From: Diphasiastrum complanatum
Taxonomy: Eukaryota; Streptophyta; Lycopodiopsida; Lycopodiales; Lycopodiaceae
Assembly: GCA_029204225.1 (NCBI GenBank)
Contig: CM055094.1
Location: 71,341,223 to 71,405,222, forward strand
Reading direction: 5' to 3'
DNA length: 64,000 nucleotides
In this document: positions 23,701 to 36,043 of the stretch, piece after piece
Layout: each line of letters begins with the position of its first letter
Position numbering within the stretch: position 1 is the stretch's first letter
Translations under genes and position numbers: made by a program
Notes under the pieces: generated by a model
Told to the model about the DNA's origin: nothing
Databases searched by the model: none
Seen by the model: the letters and a program-made list of their open reading frames with translations, nothing else

Positions 23701-25732
23701 CACTCTTCATAAGAGATCGATACTCAAGGTCCATTGCTTGGATGCACTCCTCTTCTTTCCTTGCTTGATCTACACTTGTAGGCTCATCCAAAGAGGTTAG
23801 GAAAGCAACATAATTTCCAGAAACTACTTGCTTACCCTTTTGATCATATGTGAGCCTTGAAGGTACTTGTCTTTCTCTTGATGTTCTCCTTGGCTTTTGA
23901 CTTGATGAAGGTCCATCATCACCACCATCCAAAGTAGGATCCTTCTCATCAACATCAAGAATGTTAGATCCATCTACTTTACCATCAATCATGCTTGAAG
24001 ACACCTTCGGAATGTTTCCCTCATCAAAAATGACATCTCTACCAACAATCACTTTGTTAGTAGAAGGAATGTAAACCTTGTAGGCTTTACTCACCTCACT
24101 ATATCCAACAAAAATACCTCTTCTTGGAGATGGATCCTCCTTGGTCCTATCATCAAGAGTAATGTTGACATAGCATGTGCATCCAAAGGTTCTTAGAAAG
24201 TTGACACTCGGCCTCCTCTTGAATAGCATCTCAAAAGGTGTCCTTCCATCCAAAATAGCACTCGACCACCTATTGCACAAGAAATTGGCACACAACAAAG
24301 CTTGATCCCAAAATGGTTTGTCAAGATTAGCACTTAACCTCATAGCTTTAGCAATTTCACATAAAGTTCTATTCTTCCTTTCAGCCACTCCATTTTGTTG
24401 TGGGGTCCTTGATGTTGTATACTCCCTCTTGATCCCATGCTCATCACAAAAGGCCTTGAACTTGTTAGATATGTACTCACCACCATTGTCACCTCTCAAG
24501 CACTTGATCTTTGTGGAGAATTGGTTCTCCCTTACATTCTTGAACTTGACAAAGACATCATACACTTCATCCTTGCTCTTTAGTAGATAGATCCAACAAA
24601 GTCCACTAAAATCATCAATGAATGTTACATACATCTTAGCTCCACTATTGCTAATTGTAGTAAATCCATGAATATCCGAATGTACAAGTTGAAAAGGCTT
24701 TGTAGATCTAGAAATAGATCTAGTATAAGGTAGTCTATGTGACTTAGACAAAGCACAAGACTCACAAACATGCTTGTCATTACTTAAGGAACTTGGAAGA
24801 CCAATCACAACCTTCTTCCTTGCCATTACCTCCAATGACTTGAAGTTGAGGTGTCCCATCCTTTTGTGCCAAACCTCTTGAATATAAATTTGCTCCCTTG
24901 CAACACATCCAACTTGGTTAGCAATAACATAAGCATCAAGTTTGAACAACTTCCCTTGCATTTTACCTTTTCCAATCAAGACATCCTTCCTTTTGATCAA
25001 ACAAGCATCTCCATCAAACTCCACCTTGAGGACCTTACTTAGCATTTGACTCACACTAAGCAAATTCTTGGTAATAGATGGAATAAACAAGACATCCTCC
25101 AAATGAACATTCCTATTTGTAGAGAGAGAAATAGGAATTGTGCCAATCCCTTTGATTGCACACTCACCATCATTGGCCGTGTAGATCACCCTCTTGTCAT
25201 CTCCATATGCCAACAAAGAAGTGAAGTACTCTTTGTGAAAGGTTATGTGTGAACTTGCTCCACTATCAATCCACCAAGGATCTAGATCTCCATCATTAGC
25301 AAGCATACATGAAGACATCACAAAAGCATCATCATTTGCATCTTGCACATCCAAACCATCCTCATCAAGAGTAAGATTACCTTGCTTGTCTCCTTGATCT
25401 CTCTTCTTCTTGTAGCACTCACTTGCAAAGTGTCCTTTGATGCCACAATAGAAGCACTTGAGCTTTGATCTATCCTTCTTTTTGCCACTTGAAGAAGCAT
25501 CCACTTGATCTTGCCCTTTAGACCACATGCTTTTGGTTTTGCCCTTGAATTTGCCCTTTGTGAACATAGCATCATCTTGAAGGGTCGATGTAGATCCACC
25601 TCTTGCTTGAAGCCTATATTCCTCATTGATCAAGATCTCTTGAAGATCCATCAAACTTGGCAAAGTCTTTTGAATAGCAATACTTTGAACAATGTTAGCA
25701 TGAGCATCCAACAAGCCATTAAGAATCACTTA
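23701..25732 (-). pseudogene. E3 Gag C-terminus, protease, integrase and RT start
   Basis: Open from the stop at 25730-25732 to the module. It carries the CCHC knuckle KCFYCGIKGHFASEC and protease WWIDSGASSHIT. The integrase triad is in LVHSDIH, CLRGDNGGEY and NGVAERKNR, all catalytic residues present. The C-terminal FGCTCYVNITL and the linker follow. RT begins (CIQAMDLEYRSLMKS) and is cut off at once. Closest relatives in the window are E5 and E2. Confidence 0.9.
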
Positions 25733-26179
25733 AATAAGTTCTCCTTCCTTAATGCTTTCATCTATGCAAGCTAACTCATCATTCAATGCTTTCATTCTCA
25801 AAACAAAAGTACTTGGACTTTCTTCATTCTTTTGCAAACAAGAAAAGATTTGCCTTCTTAGAGTCAAGACTCTAGAAGTAGACTTGGATTCATAAATCTT
25901 CTTCAATGAATTCCAAGCTTCCAAAGATGATGTGCACTTACCAACTTCCTTGAGAAGTTCATTGGTAACATTCATCTTTATCATGTGTAGAGCCTTCTTG
26001 GCCCTCTTGTCATACCTCAATTGATCTTGTTGTGTTGCTAGTCTCTCCTCCAAACCTAAAACAATATCCAAAACATCATTCATCTCAAGAAGTGACTCCA
26101 TCCTCACTTTCCATAATGAATAGTTACTTGAGGTAAGCCTATCATTGGCTTCCAACATGACTCCAATTGAGGTTGCCAT
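25730..26179 (-). pseudogene. E3 Gag N-terminus, closed by one stop
   Basis: ATG at 26179 (MATSIGVMLEANDRL), then 149 residues of Gag ending GELI-stop. The stop (TAA, 25730-25732) stands where relatives have Gln in LVQVILNGL (CAA), a single-base change, and the frame continues open beyond it for over 1000 codons. Confidence 0.9.
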
Positions 26180-26767
26180 GTGGCAATGACCTGATCTTCT
26201 CTTTCAACCTGTTTCAATGCACAAAGCACTCCTTTGAACAACAACAAATGCTTTCAAAAAAAATCATCAAGATTTGAAACTATCTCACAAATTCTCTTCT
26301 AGCACTTATCCAAGCAAATCAACACATAGAATCATGGAATCTTGATCAACCTATGATCTATCCTCAATCTAATGACTTTTGCCACTTCCTAAGATTGAAA
26401 CACACTCAAATGAAGTTCAGTAACCTCACAAACTAGAGATCCAATCAAAATTAGGGTTTTGACAAAATCACAAAAAATTGAATATTCCAAATCTACATGC
26501 AAATGCTGAAAATTTGATATGCAATCTATAAGCCACCACTTAGGCTGAACCAATGATCCAAAAAACGGCCAAGTCCAGCATGTGAATTCAAAAAACGGAA
26601 TTGAACAAGTATATTGACCTATTTAGTGTTTTGATCTACAAAAGATCCAATCTACAAAAGCAAAAAATCCGATTTTGGTGTAGAATCCTCTCTAGCATGC
26701 TCTAGACTTGATATCTTCACCAAATCATTGATAGATCTGATTTCCTCCTTCATAACCTGGAACACAA

Positions 26768-26779
26768 GCTCTGATACCA
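26768..26779 (-). promoter_or_regulatory. E3 primer-binding site
   Basis: Reverse complement TGGTATCAGAGC, identical to E2 and E4 and directly adjoining the 5' LTR. The leader between it and Gag (26180-26767) is 588 bp with no credible frame. Confidence 0.93.
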
Positions 26780-27429
26780 TGTGAAAGATTTCAGATCCTT
26801 AAGATCCAATCTACTTGAATGAGCTTTGGTTAGAAAGAGAAATACACTACCAATTTCACCAATGTAGAAAAATCAGCATCTACACACAATTTGAGATGCA
26901 AACACTAGTAGAACTTGATCAAACTTGAATGAAATGATTATGTACTATTTCTTTCCGTACAAAACCAGAAAGCTACTGTATTTCACACGTGTGGATCCAA
27001 AAATAACAAATATAGATCATTCTACACATAGAATTGCAAGCAATCACCAAGATAGTGCACCAATGGATAGTAGAACCCAAGAGAACCATGTATAAGCATG
27101 AAATGAGATAGAGAAGAGAGAAGATGACTCTCTCCATGAGTTACATCCTTTTATAACAGGTCCAAACCCTATTTGGCCACTTGGCTTTCCCACCAAAATG
27201 CTAACCCTACCATTTTTGGGTGTAGATTCAATGTACCCAACATATTCAAATTGAATCTACTCAAACTCGCATTTTATCTTTCCCACACTTTCAAAAAGTG
27301 TTTATTCAAATGAAATTTAGACTAATGAACTTTGAAAAGTCAACCTCTAAGTCTAAAACAAGTTTTGGCCTCAATATGCCAAATATGGAAATATTGCAAA
27401 ATGTGATGAAACTAGTTGAATCTTTCAGA
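26780..27429 (-). repeat. 5' LTR of E3 (650 bp)
   Basis: Same length as its partner, 23 mismatches. CACACGTGTG is at 26984-26993 and a TATA-like box at about 27147-27155 (reverse strand). The outer terminal bases read TCAGA on the + strand where TCACA is expected, so the terminal TG of this LTR is mutated to TC in element orientation. Confidence 0.95.
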
Positions 27430-29988
27430 GCCCCTTCATCCAAGTGCATCACTAGTAGTCAAGACTCAGGAGGAACATAGCCACTCACATTATGGGTAGT
27501 CAATGGAGGGCACATCTAGAAAAAGGAGGCTCAAAGGTTCTCTAGTTGAATAATAGCAGTGGGAGATAGTTATTATGGAACTGGACAAGCTTAGTAGGGC
27601 TAGCCAGGCTTTTGGCCAAAGCCAGCCGGTTCCAATGTGTAGTGAGAGTTTTGGTTTCTTTCAATTTTGTTTTAGAGCTACAACAACAGGTCTTTACCTC
27701 TTTGTGCTTACATCAACATTTAAAGGAGCTTGGTTATGCCTAATAATCAAGCTCAATTACACATTAGAAATGCCAAAATATCCACTATGGACAAGGAAGA
27801 AAATGTGAGGAGAGCACATAGAAGTAGTAGTCAAGAAGGACTGGCACACAAATCACAACACACATCATTTTCTCTTGAGAAATCTGGGTGATTGTGCATT
27901 CATAGAGGTAAGCCTTATTACCTTAGCATCAAAGATGTGGAACATTATGTGAAACCAATATGAGTCAAATATTGTTGCCAAAGAGAAGCTTCTAAAATTG
28001 TGTTTGGTGTGTGAATTCAAAATACACTAGGTACATGAGCAATTGATAGCCAAAAAAGATTCTAGTTGCAGTAGAGTTTTCGGCCAATACACCCGATGCT
28101 CCAGATGTGAAGGTGTTGCATGCACCAAATGGGGCAAAGGATCATCTTGGTTCTCATGAGGGTTTAGTGGAGCGAGATTAGGTATGCTCGGATACATCAT
28201 TTCATCAATATTCCTCCATTCTTAGTATTGTTCAGATGCTAAAAATGGAGCCCAAATGGTAGAGCATGCATATCTAGAGTCGCCAGATGAGGTTTTTCCA
28301 CTGACGTTCATGACTTGTCTGATGAGGCACACATTTCTTAGGGTCAAACTCTCTTCCCTCTACTTTTGTTAGAGAAATATGACATTCTCTGATTTTATCA
28401 AAGGTTCATGTTCCTAATTGTGGTTGGCACATATGCCAATGTCCTCTCTGTTCTATGTGAGTTCCTCATTCATTTCACCAGTTCTTGTGAACACGATGTT
28501 GTTGAATATGATTAAGGTTATCAAAATACTTCATGTGGTGATATTCTTAGAGCTCTTCTATGCCAAAGGAGCCAGTTTTTGAGAGTGGCAATTTCTATTC
28601 ATGATTCTTATGGATAGCTAGTATTTGGCATTCTTCACCTAAAAAATTAGCTTTGAAATGCAATTATCACCTATGTTCTAGCATTATTAAAACTGAGCCT
28701 GATAGAGATCAAGCTCTTGATCTAAGGTTGAGGACTAATCACTAAGAAAATTGTTTAATGAATGGGTTTTTTTTTTTCAACTAGAAAGATAAAAAAATAA
28801 AACTCTAAGGAGTTTTGAGTCTACAACTTGAAAGCTTGTAGATATGGTTGCACTGAAAGGCCGCTTGACTAGATAGCTTGGATGGCAATTTAGGCTTCTA
28901 TCTCTAGAAATAACACAAAACCTACTGTCCAAGAACAATATACGTCCAATGGTTGGATTGCAGTTAATGTGTATTGATATATATACATGATCCCCATGAG
29001 AAAGTCATCTTGAAGTGTGTGACAGAGACTGTCTTCTATTTTTGCTAAAAAATGCAATAAGAGTACTTTGGACAATATTGGTTGACACACGTGAGCTTTG
29101 AATGAGGTTCAAATTGGAGTGTCAAATGTCAAATGTCGAATGAAGGTCAAATGTGAATTGTTAAATCAAAGTCGAATTTGAATTCGAATTCAAATGAAGG
29201 TCGAACAACAATTCCAAGGAATCAAGGAATGTTCCAAGGAAATTCTAACAAATTTTAGGTGCTTGGACTTTGAATTTGATGGATTTCTTGTTGTTTGAAT
29301 CACGAGTGAAAATGCAGATAGCTCAAGTTGTGTTAAAAATTGCAAACCTTCAAATTCTACTCAAATTTGAAGGGCATTGTGGTCGTGACATGAAAGATTT
29401 GGACTAGAATTAAAATCCCAACAAGAAAGTCATAACTTGATTGAGCACAGTTCATGCCTAAGTCGATACTTGTCGCGCACATGTATACCAGCCCAACAGT
29501 GATTCCAATAATTCCTAAATCTACTCTTATTGTATTTTAGAGAGGAACTTCTTAAGTTTTGGCTTTCATAGAAAGCTTGATTTATCTCATAAATTTGAAC
29601 ATAGTTCTTATTATTGCCATCATTTCAAAGCCAAAGAAGCAATGACAACTCTCAAGTTGGTGAAACTAGCAACAATGTTGTTGTGAGCAAACTGGTAAAT
29701 TTGCTAACAACAAATTTAGCAACATTGGCGAATAGTTAGTTCATATATTATTTACTTATTTACCAATAATTACTGTTGGATGAATTTTAATATTTCTAGA
29801 TCAGAATTTCAAGTTTCGATTGTCTAGCTAAAAATCTGATAATTCTCAAATGGTTAGGAGTTTGTTTCTCCTAAATGAAAATGGTTAGTATATTATGCAA
29901 CTACAATTATCATTTAATGTGACCTCAAGTAAGTCCTAGTTGAACAAATTTTTATTGCATGATTGCATTCGTTGCCGTGTGTTTAATA
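27430..29988. repeat. Block C, copy 1, right of E3
   Basis: Continues the match to 61384-64000; the window ends before the other copy does, so the true right edge lies beyond 29988. Sub-segment 28906-29310 also occurs at 47099-47492. It includes a near-palindrome around GAATTTGAATTCGAATTC (about 29175). No TE or host protein was recognised; frames such as 28890-29090 are short and conserved only as DNA. Confidence 0.85.
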
Positions 29989-30538
29989 ATGGAACACTGC
30001 CTATGAGTTGTAATGTGTGGGAGCACCTCAAACCTTGCTTGAATGGATGGTCCAAATTGAATTACCTATCTAGGTCATGATATTGCGATCTACTTTTTCC
30101 TACAAATTTGACTAGGTGTAATTATCAGCCCTAAAAGCAAGTAGCCCCCATGGATGGAATCTTGAAAACATGGAGCCCTATGGATGGAATCCAAAATGAC
30201 AATGCCCTCACGGATGGAACCTTAAATTTCTCTTTAGAAGGATCTATGGGCCCGACATAACTTAAGAGTAAAAAAGTTTCAACATAGCATATAGGAAATA
30301 AGAAATAACGACTCGTCTCACCGCTTCACTACCCCAATGCCCATGACAAAGTGTCCATAAAGTTAGTATCCTCACAATGTGTAAGGAGACATTAAATCCC
30401 AATGAGCACATTGAATGAAGTCACGAACAAAAGTAACTCCTTCCACTCAAAAGGAAAATTATTATCATCTAATAATCATGGCATACGCTAAGATTCATCA
30501 TTGGATACAACACCAAAATCCACTATGTGTGTGTGAAC

Positions 30539-30985
30539 CATTGTTGGGCTAGTATATAGGGTCACGACTGGTATCAATAATGGGTATCAACACGGTATCA
30601 AAAAACTTACCCGACTAGTATATGAATTTCTAATACTAGGTCTAGAACCGGACACCCAATATTAACTATCTTACTGTTTATATTGATACCCAGGTTTGGA
30701 AGATTTTGTGGATTTCTGTCATGGTATCAATAGTAGTACTATTTTTGGGAAAATATTTTGATATATCAAATTTTTGATATCCTAAATTATGATATTACTC
30801 ATTAAAATGATTCTTTTTAGCAATTCGTACATGTTTATACCCAAGTGGAAAACCGCATGGTGTCACCCTTCTGAATACCAGCTCGGTCTATACAAGTCTA
30901 CAACTCCTACATCTCCTTATGTTAATACCCTATTGGTATTAAATTTTTTAAATACCTGCAATACCGTGATACCCGCCCAACACTG
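30539..30985. mobile_element. hAT-type MITE
   Basis: 447-bp element with short inverted ends: left CATTGTTGGGCTAGTAT, right (reverse complement) CAGTGTTGGGCGGGTAT. It is flanked by an 8-bp duplication with one mismatch, GTGTGAAC at 30531-30538 and GTGTGAAT at 30986-30993. The motif GGTATCA or its complement recurs just inside both ends, like hAT subterminal transposase sites. It has no coding capacity. TIR form and 8-bp duplication are typical of hAT elements; the superfamily call is an inference. Confidence 0.8.
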
Positions 30986-31386
30986 GTGTGAATGCTCTGT
31001 GCTTGTAGCATGTGGCTGTAGCTGTAGTTGTAGGTAGTGTGATGTGATGTCATAGTGATATCATTCATTTGATAAAAAAAAAGAAGAAAATTATGGTGAT
31101 ATATTATTCTATAGGATATTAATATTCTAGAAACAAGGATATGACATTGTGCAAAGGAGGCCGATAGCAAGAAGTGCCAACTTAGGTGGGCAGCCGCCAG
31201 GCTTTCTCAAATATGTAGTATTGCAACTAGGGCAATTCCCATCTGATTCCTTTGGCGACAAAGGCTCCTTGTTCACTATAAAATTCGATTGATTTTCCAT
31301 CTTTTACCCTACAATATTGATGCTTTGCGTTTGTCGACAGTTAATCCTAGAGTGTCCTCTCCAATATTGCTAAAGCCTATAAATCA

Positions 31387-31388
<2 letters not shown>

Positions 31389-31471
<83 letters not shown>
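31389..31471. repeat. (TC)n microsatellite, 83 bp
   Basis: Pure TC run. The flanks, 30994-31388 and 31472-32259, hold nothing I recognise; Leu-Ser and Arg-Glu repeat frames here are artefacts. Confidence 0.96.
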
Positions 31472-31475
<4 letters not shown>

Positions 31476-32259
31476 GCAAATATGTATGCAGTGATGGACA
31501 ACTTTAAAGGGAGCTCATGGAGCCAGGCAAAGGATCCAGGTGGGCATCCATGTCTCATAGAAAATAGTCGGTGAGCATGGATGATCATGATTATGATCTT
31601 TAAATTTAAGAACCCCATTCTTATAGATTTCCAATTACTCTATCAAACAAGAAAATTGTTACAGGAGTGATTCTTTTAGTGTCCCTTATTTTGGGATTGC
31701 ACCTTCACGCCTCAAAACTCAATGTTCAAGCTTGTTTTTGTTAAGGCCATAGATCAATAAATAGTTTTTCTGTTAGATTAACTTTAGGCAAGAGTAGTTT
31801 TAGGGTCAGATGACATATCAGATGTTTGGTAGTTAGGTAGTTAATTTGATTATGTTTAGGCTGGAAATATGTGAGTAATAGGTGCTAGAATTGTAATAGC
31901 TAGTAGATAAATGTGTGATGATGTGGCAGTCTAGACATGCTTCATGCTGAGTAGTGACTATGTATTGTTTTGGAGTAATGAAGAAGTCCTTTTAGCAGTA
32001 TAATATTCCATTGTGTGGGTTGTGTAGATTGATGTTTGATTATGCTTATTGGATGTGTCCTTTGGTTGCATCATTAGTTAGTCAATGCATGCTTAAAACA
32101 CTTAACAATGGTTATGGGCCCACTAGACGTGTGCTATACTTCATAAAAGCTTTACTCTATTTTACTGGATTGAGTACGGAACAATCTTTTGTGAAAGATT
32201 GATCATCATCACAGCTATCAAATCAGCAAAAAGGTGAAAAGCAGTGTAGCATCAAGAAG

Positions 32260-33339
32260 ATGGCTCAAATGCAAGAGACAAGGCAAATTGAAAAGCTGGA
32301 AGAAGAGAACTACGACCTATGGTCATGAAAGATACAACTAATCCTAGATGAGAAGGGGCTTTGGGTTCTTGTCTAAGGCATTGAGATAGAATTGATCGTT
32401 GAAGGAAAAACCTCGGTTAACATAGCGGAGAGAAGGAGATTGTTCAAAGAGAGAATGAAGCAGGCTCTCTGGATCATTTTCCTATCTCAAGGAGATATAG
32501 CTAGTGCGTAGGTCAAAGACATGAAAATGCCCAAAGATGTTTAAAAGATTTTGCAAAATCTCTATCATGGAGTAGGAGTCACCTCCAAGATCATTTTGCT
32601 AAAAGGGCTGACACATATGGCATTAGCAGAAGGTGAATCAATCACCTCCTATGTGAGAAGATTCAAGGAAGTTCACAGGCTCCTAGGAGCATTAGGATTT
32701 TCCATGAAAGAAAAGGATGTGGCTGCATAATTTCTGGGAGGATTACCTTCATTTTTTGAGACAACTATCACAATTATAGAAGCCCAAAATGCGGATGAAA
32801 AAGAAGACTTTTGACTATGGAGATAGCAATGGCAATAATTATTTAGAGAGAACTAAGAAAAAGCCAAATTGGAGGACAATCGGACACGGAGATGGCTTAG
32901 CTCATGTCATCTCAACGGAGTCAAACCCAAAATCGACAAAAGCAAAAGGAAAAGCAACATACCAAGGGAAAAGGGGAGCTCCAAAAAAAAAACTGAGAGG
33001 AAATGCTATGCTTGTGATTCATCAGATCATCTATTAAGAGATTGTCCAGTTAAAACAAAGATTAAACAAATGTAGACCAGAGAAGTGGCCAACTTAGCCG
33101 AGGAAGATGAAGAAGATGCAGAACCTGAAGAAAGATGCATGATGGCGAGGGAGAAGACTACTCCCCACAAGCTTGAGTTGCATTGCAGAAATAAGATCAT
33201 TGTCAACATTGATAGTGAAAAAAAACTAGATCTGCACTGGTTTGTTGATTCTGGAGCCACATCTCATATGACACCTAATAGAAGCATCATCCTATTAGCA
33301 TTTTTATTGGAAATAACAAACCCATCGCAACAGAAGGAA
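32260..33339 (+). pseudogene. Old copia Gag and protease relic (different lineage)
   Basis: From ATG 32260 one frame reads MAQMQETRQIEKLEEENYDL and later SYVRRFKEVHRLLGALGFSM, a copia Gag, with six in-frame stops before 32815. Farther right CYACDSSDHLLRDC is a CCHC knuckle and WFVDSGATSHMTPN a protease active site. It differs strongly from E1-E5. The E4 LTR starts at 33340 and cuts it off, so this relic is the older sequence. Confidence 0.85.
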
Positions 33340-33980
33340 TGTGAGAGATTTCAACTGGTTTAGTCTAGTTTAGTCATATTTTGGTAAATTCTCAATAAGA
33401 GGTCAAAACTCATTTAAGACTTAGAGATCAACTTTTTGAAGTTATATAAGTTTAAAATACATTCAATAAACACTTTTTGAAAGTGTGGGAAAATTCGTAG
33501 TCGATTTTGAGAGAGATTCAAATTTGAACTTTGGGTACATTGAATCTAGACCCAAAAATAGTAGGGTTTACATTATGGAGGGAAAGCCAAGTGGCCAAAT
33601 AGGGTTTGGACACTCTATAAAAGGATGTAACTCGTGGAGAGACACATCTTCTCTCTTATCTCTCTCATTTCATCATTATACATGGTTCTCTTTGGGTTCT
33701 ACTACTCATTGGTGCACTATCTTGGTGTTATCTTGCAATCTTGTGTGTAGAATGCTCATTTATTGCTATTTTTGGTTCCACACATGTGAAATATAGTAGG
33801 GTACTATAATTGTATGGATAGCAAAAATATTTTATGTTTTGGTTCATGTTTGATCAATATCTCTTAGAGTTTGCATCTCATTCTGATTTTTCTACATTGG
33901 CAGGATTGTTGGTTTGCTCCTTTTTGTAACCAAAGATCAGGGACATGGATTGGATCTTGAATGATCTGAAATCCTTCACA
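33340..33980 (+). repeat. 5' LTR of E4 (641 bp)
   Basis: Starts TGTGAGAGATTTC and ends TCCTTCACA, adjoining the PBS. It is close to the LTR piece at 7794-8348 and related to the E3 LTRs. A TATA-like TATAAAAGG lies at about 33616-33624. The palindrome site is CACACATGTG here (33780-33789), one base off the CACACGTGTG of the other LTRs. Confidence 0.9.
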
Positions 33981-33992
33981 TGGTATCAGAGC
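33981..33992 (+). promoter_or_regulatory. E4 primer-binding site
   Basis: TGGTATCAGAGC directly after the LTR, complementary to plant initiator tRNA-Met. Confidence 0.93.
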
Positions 33993-34447
33993 TCTTGTGT
34001 TTCAGATTATGAAAGGATTAGCCATCTTTAGCAAAGATTTGGAGGAGTTATCAATGCTAGAGCATGCTAGATTGATCTCTACTAAAAAATCAGCATTTTT
34101 GCATGTGTAGAATTGATTATTTGTAGGTCAAAACTCAATATAGAGTTATATACTTGATCAATTCCGATTTCACACTTGGCTTACTGGATTTAATTGGATC
34201 TCTAGTTTGTGAGGTTACTGAACTTCATTTGAGTTTGTTTCAATCTTAGGAAGTGGCAAGAACCATTAGATTGAGGATAGATCATAGGTTGATCAAGATC
34301 TCACTATTCTATGTGGTGATTTTCTAGTTAGAAGTGCTAGAAGAGATTTGAGAGGTTTGTGATATCTTCTTGAGTTCATTTGTTGACATTCAAGAGAGTG
34401 CTTTGTGCATTGGAACGGGTTGAAAGAGAAGATCAGGGCACTTCAAC

Positions 34448-35700
34448 ATGGCTACAAGTGGTGGATTTATGTTGGAGAGCAATGATAGGCTTACCTCAAT
34501 CAACTATTCTACTTGGAAGGTGAGGATGGAGTCCTTATTGAAGATGAATGAGTTGATGGAGATTGTTGTAGGTTTGGAGGAGAGACCAGCAACTCAACAA
34601 AATCAAGTGAGGTATGACAAGAGAGCAAAGAAAGCTCTACACATGATCAAGATGAATGTTACCAATGAACTTCTCAAGGAAGCTGGTAAGTGCACATCAT
34701 CTTTGGAGGCCTGGGAAGCTTTGAAGAAGTTTTATGAATCCAAGTCTACATCAAGAGTGCTTACTCTTAGGAGGCAAATCTTTCAAAGTTTGCAAAAGAA
34801 GTAAGAGAGTACTCATGCTTTTGTTTTGAGGGTTAAAGCATTCAATGATGAGTTAGCATGTATTGATGAAAGCATTAAGGAAGTAGAACTTGTTCAAGTT
34901 ATACTTAATGGCTTGTTGGATGATCATGCTAATCTTGTTCAAAGTTTTGCTATTCAAAAGACTTTGCCAAGTATTGTGGATTTGCAAGAGATCTTGGTGA
35001 ATAAGGAGTATAGGCTTCAATCAAGAGGAGGTGGGTATACATCGACATCTCATTATGAAGAGGATGCTATGTTCATCAAAGGCAAGTTCAAGGGAAAAGG
35101 CAAAGACAAGTGGTCTAAAGGGCAAGATCAAGGTGAGACTTCTTCTTTTGGCAAAAAGAAAGATAATTCTAAGTTGAAATGCTTTTATTGTGGAATCAAA
35201 GGGCATTTTGCTAATGAATGTTTGAAGCAAAGAGTTCATGAAGGTAGCAAGCAAATCAACTTTACTACTAATGATGAGGATCTAGGTGGTGGTGATTCTC
35301 TTTTGATGTGTTCTTCAAGTCCAATATCAAGTGAAGGTGACAAAGATTCATGGTGGATTGATAGTGGAGCTAGTTCACACATGACTAGTCACAAGGAGTT
35401 CTTTACTTCTTTGGTCACTTATGATGGAGCCAAGAAAGCAATTCACATGGCCAATGGTGGTGAGTGTGTGATTGAAGATATTGGTTCAATTCCTATTTGT
35501 CTCTCTACTAATAGGAAAGCAAGACTTGATGGTGCTCTTTACATTCCTTCACTTTCAAAGAATTTGCTAAGTGGTGGTAAAATGATAGAGAAAGGATACA
35601 TGGTAAAGTTTGGTGGTGATGCTTGTTTCATTACAAAGGAAGAAATCTTGGTTGCTAGGGGCAATAGACAAGGTAGACTTTTCAAGCTTGATGCTTTTGT
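34448..35700 (+). pseudogene. E4 Gag and protease, one in-frame stop
   Basis: ATG 34448 (MATSGGFMLESNDRLTSI), Gag domain, then TAA at 34802-34804 after FQSLQKK. The same frame continues with Gag homology (MRVKAFNDELACIDESI). CCHC knuckle KCFYCGIKGHFANEC and protease WWIDSGASSHMTSH follow with no further break. Close to E3 and E5. Confidence 0.9.
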
Positions 35701-36043
35701 TATGGCTAACAAAAAGGATGGAATGGATAAGGAGATTGGTCTCAACTTTCCAAAGTTACCTTTTAGCATCAATAAGATTGGTGGATCTTATGCAAAGTCT
35801 ATCAAGCTTCCTTATGCTAGATCTAGGTCAACATCTAATATGCTTCTTGGAGATGTTCATCTTTGTGCTAACTTGTCTAGTCTTGAGGATAATGATGGTG
35901 TTTCAAAGGTTCTTCATGGCAAGTGCAAGCATGCAAAAGGTAAGGAAAGAGCTAACTTCATCAATGGAGGTGAAGGTTCTTCCTTGGAAAAGATTGTCGT
36001 TAATGATTTCTTTGATCATATGGAAAAAGATGTTGCTAGGTGA
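35701..36043 (+). pseudogene. E4 integrase remnant and unfamiliar tail
   Basis: After RLFKLDAFVMANKK, only scraps of the integrase N-terminus remain: SIKLPYARSRSTSN and LLGDVHLC align with HRLPYTRS and LVHSDIH of E3, skipping the zinc-binding Cys/His residues. The frame then continues with GGEGSSLEKIVVNDFFDHME, which I cannot place, to a stop at 36043. No DDE core remains. Confidence 0.65.

Larger units (their letters stand above)
21396..27429 (-). mobile_element. Complete copia-type element E3, RT replaced
   Basis: 6034 bp, flanked by a perfect 5-bp target duplication GCCCC (21391-21395 and 27430-27434). It has two 650-bp LTRs, a PBS and a polypurine tract. In element order: Gag with one stop, protease, integrase, the first residues of RT, an unrelated module of about 1.08 kb, and RNase H. 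The catalytic core of RT is absent, so the copy could only have moved using enzymes from another element. The LTRs differ at 23 of 650 positions by hand count (about 3.5%), with no indels, indicating a moderately recent insertion. Confidence 0.95.

Noticed and set aside
29150-29260. Near-palindrome around GAATTCGAATTC as a MITE or miRNA hairpin
   Set aside because: Short and lies inside larger block C copies; no TIR pair or target duplication found.
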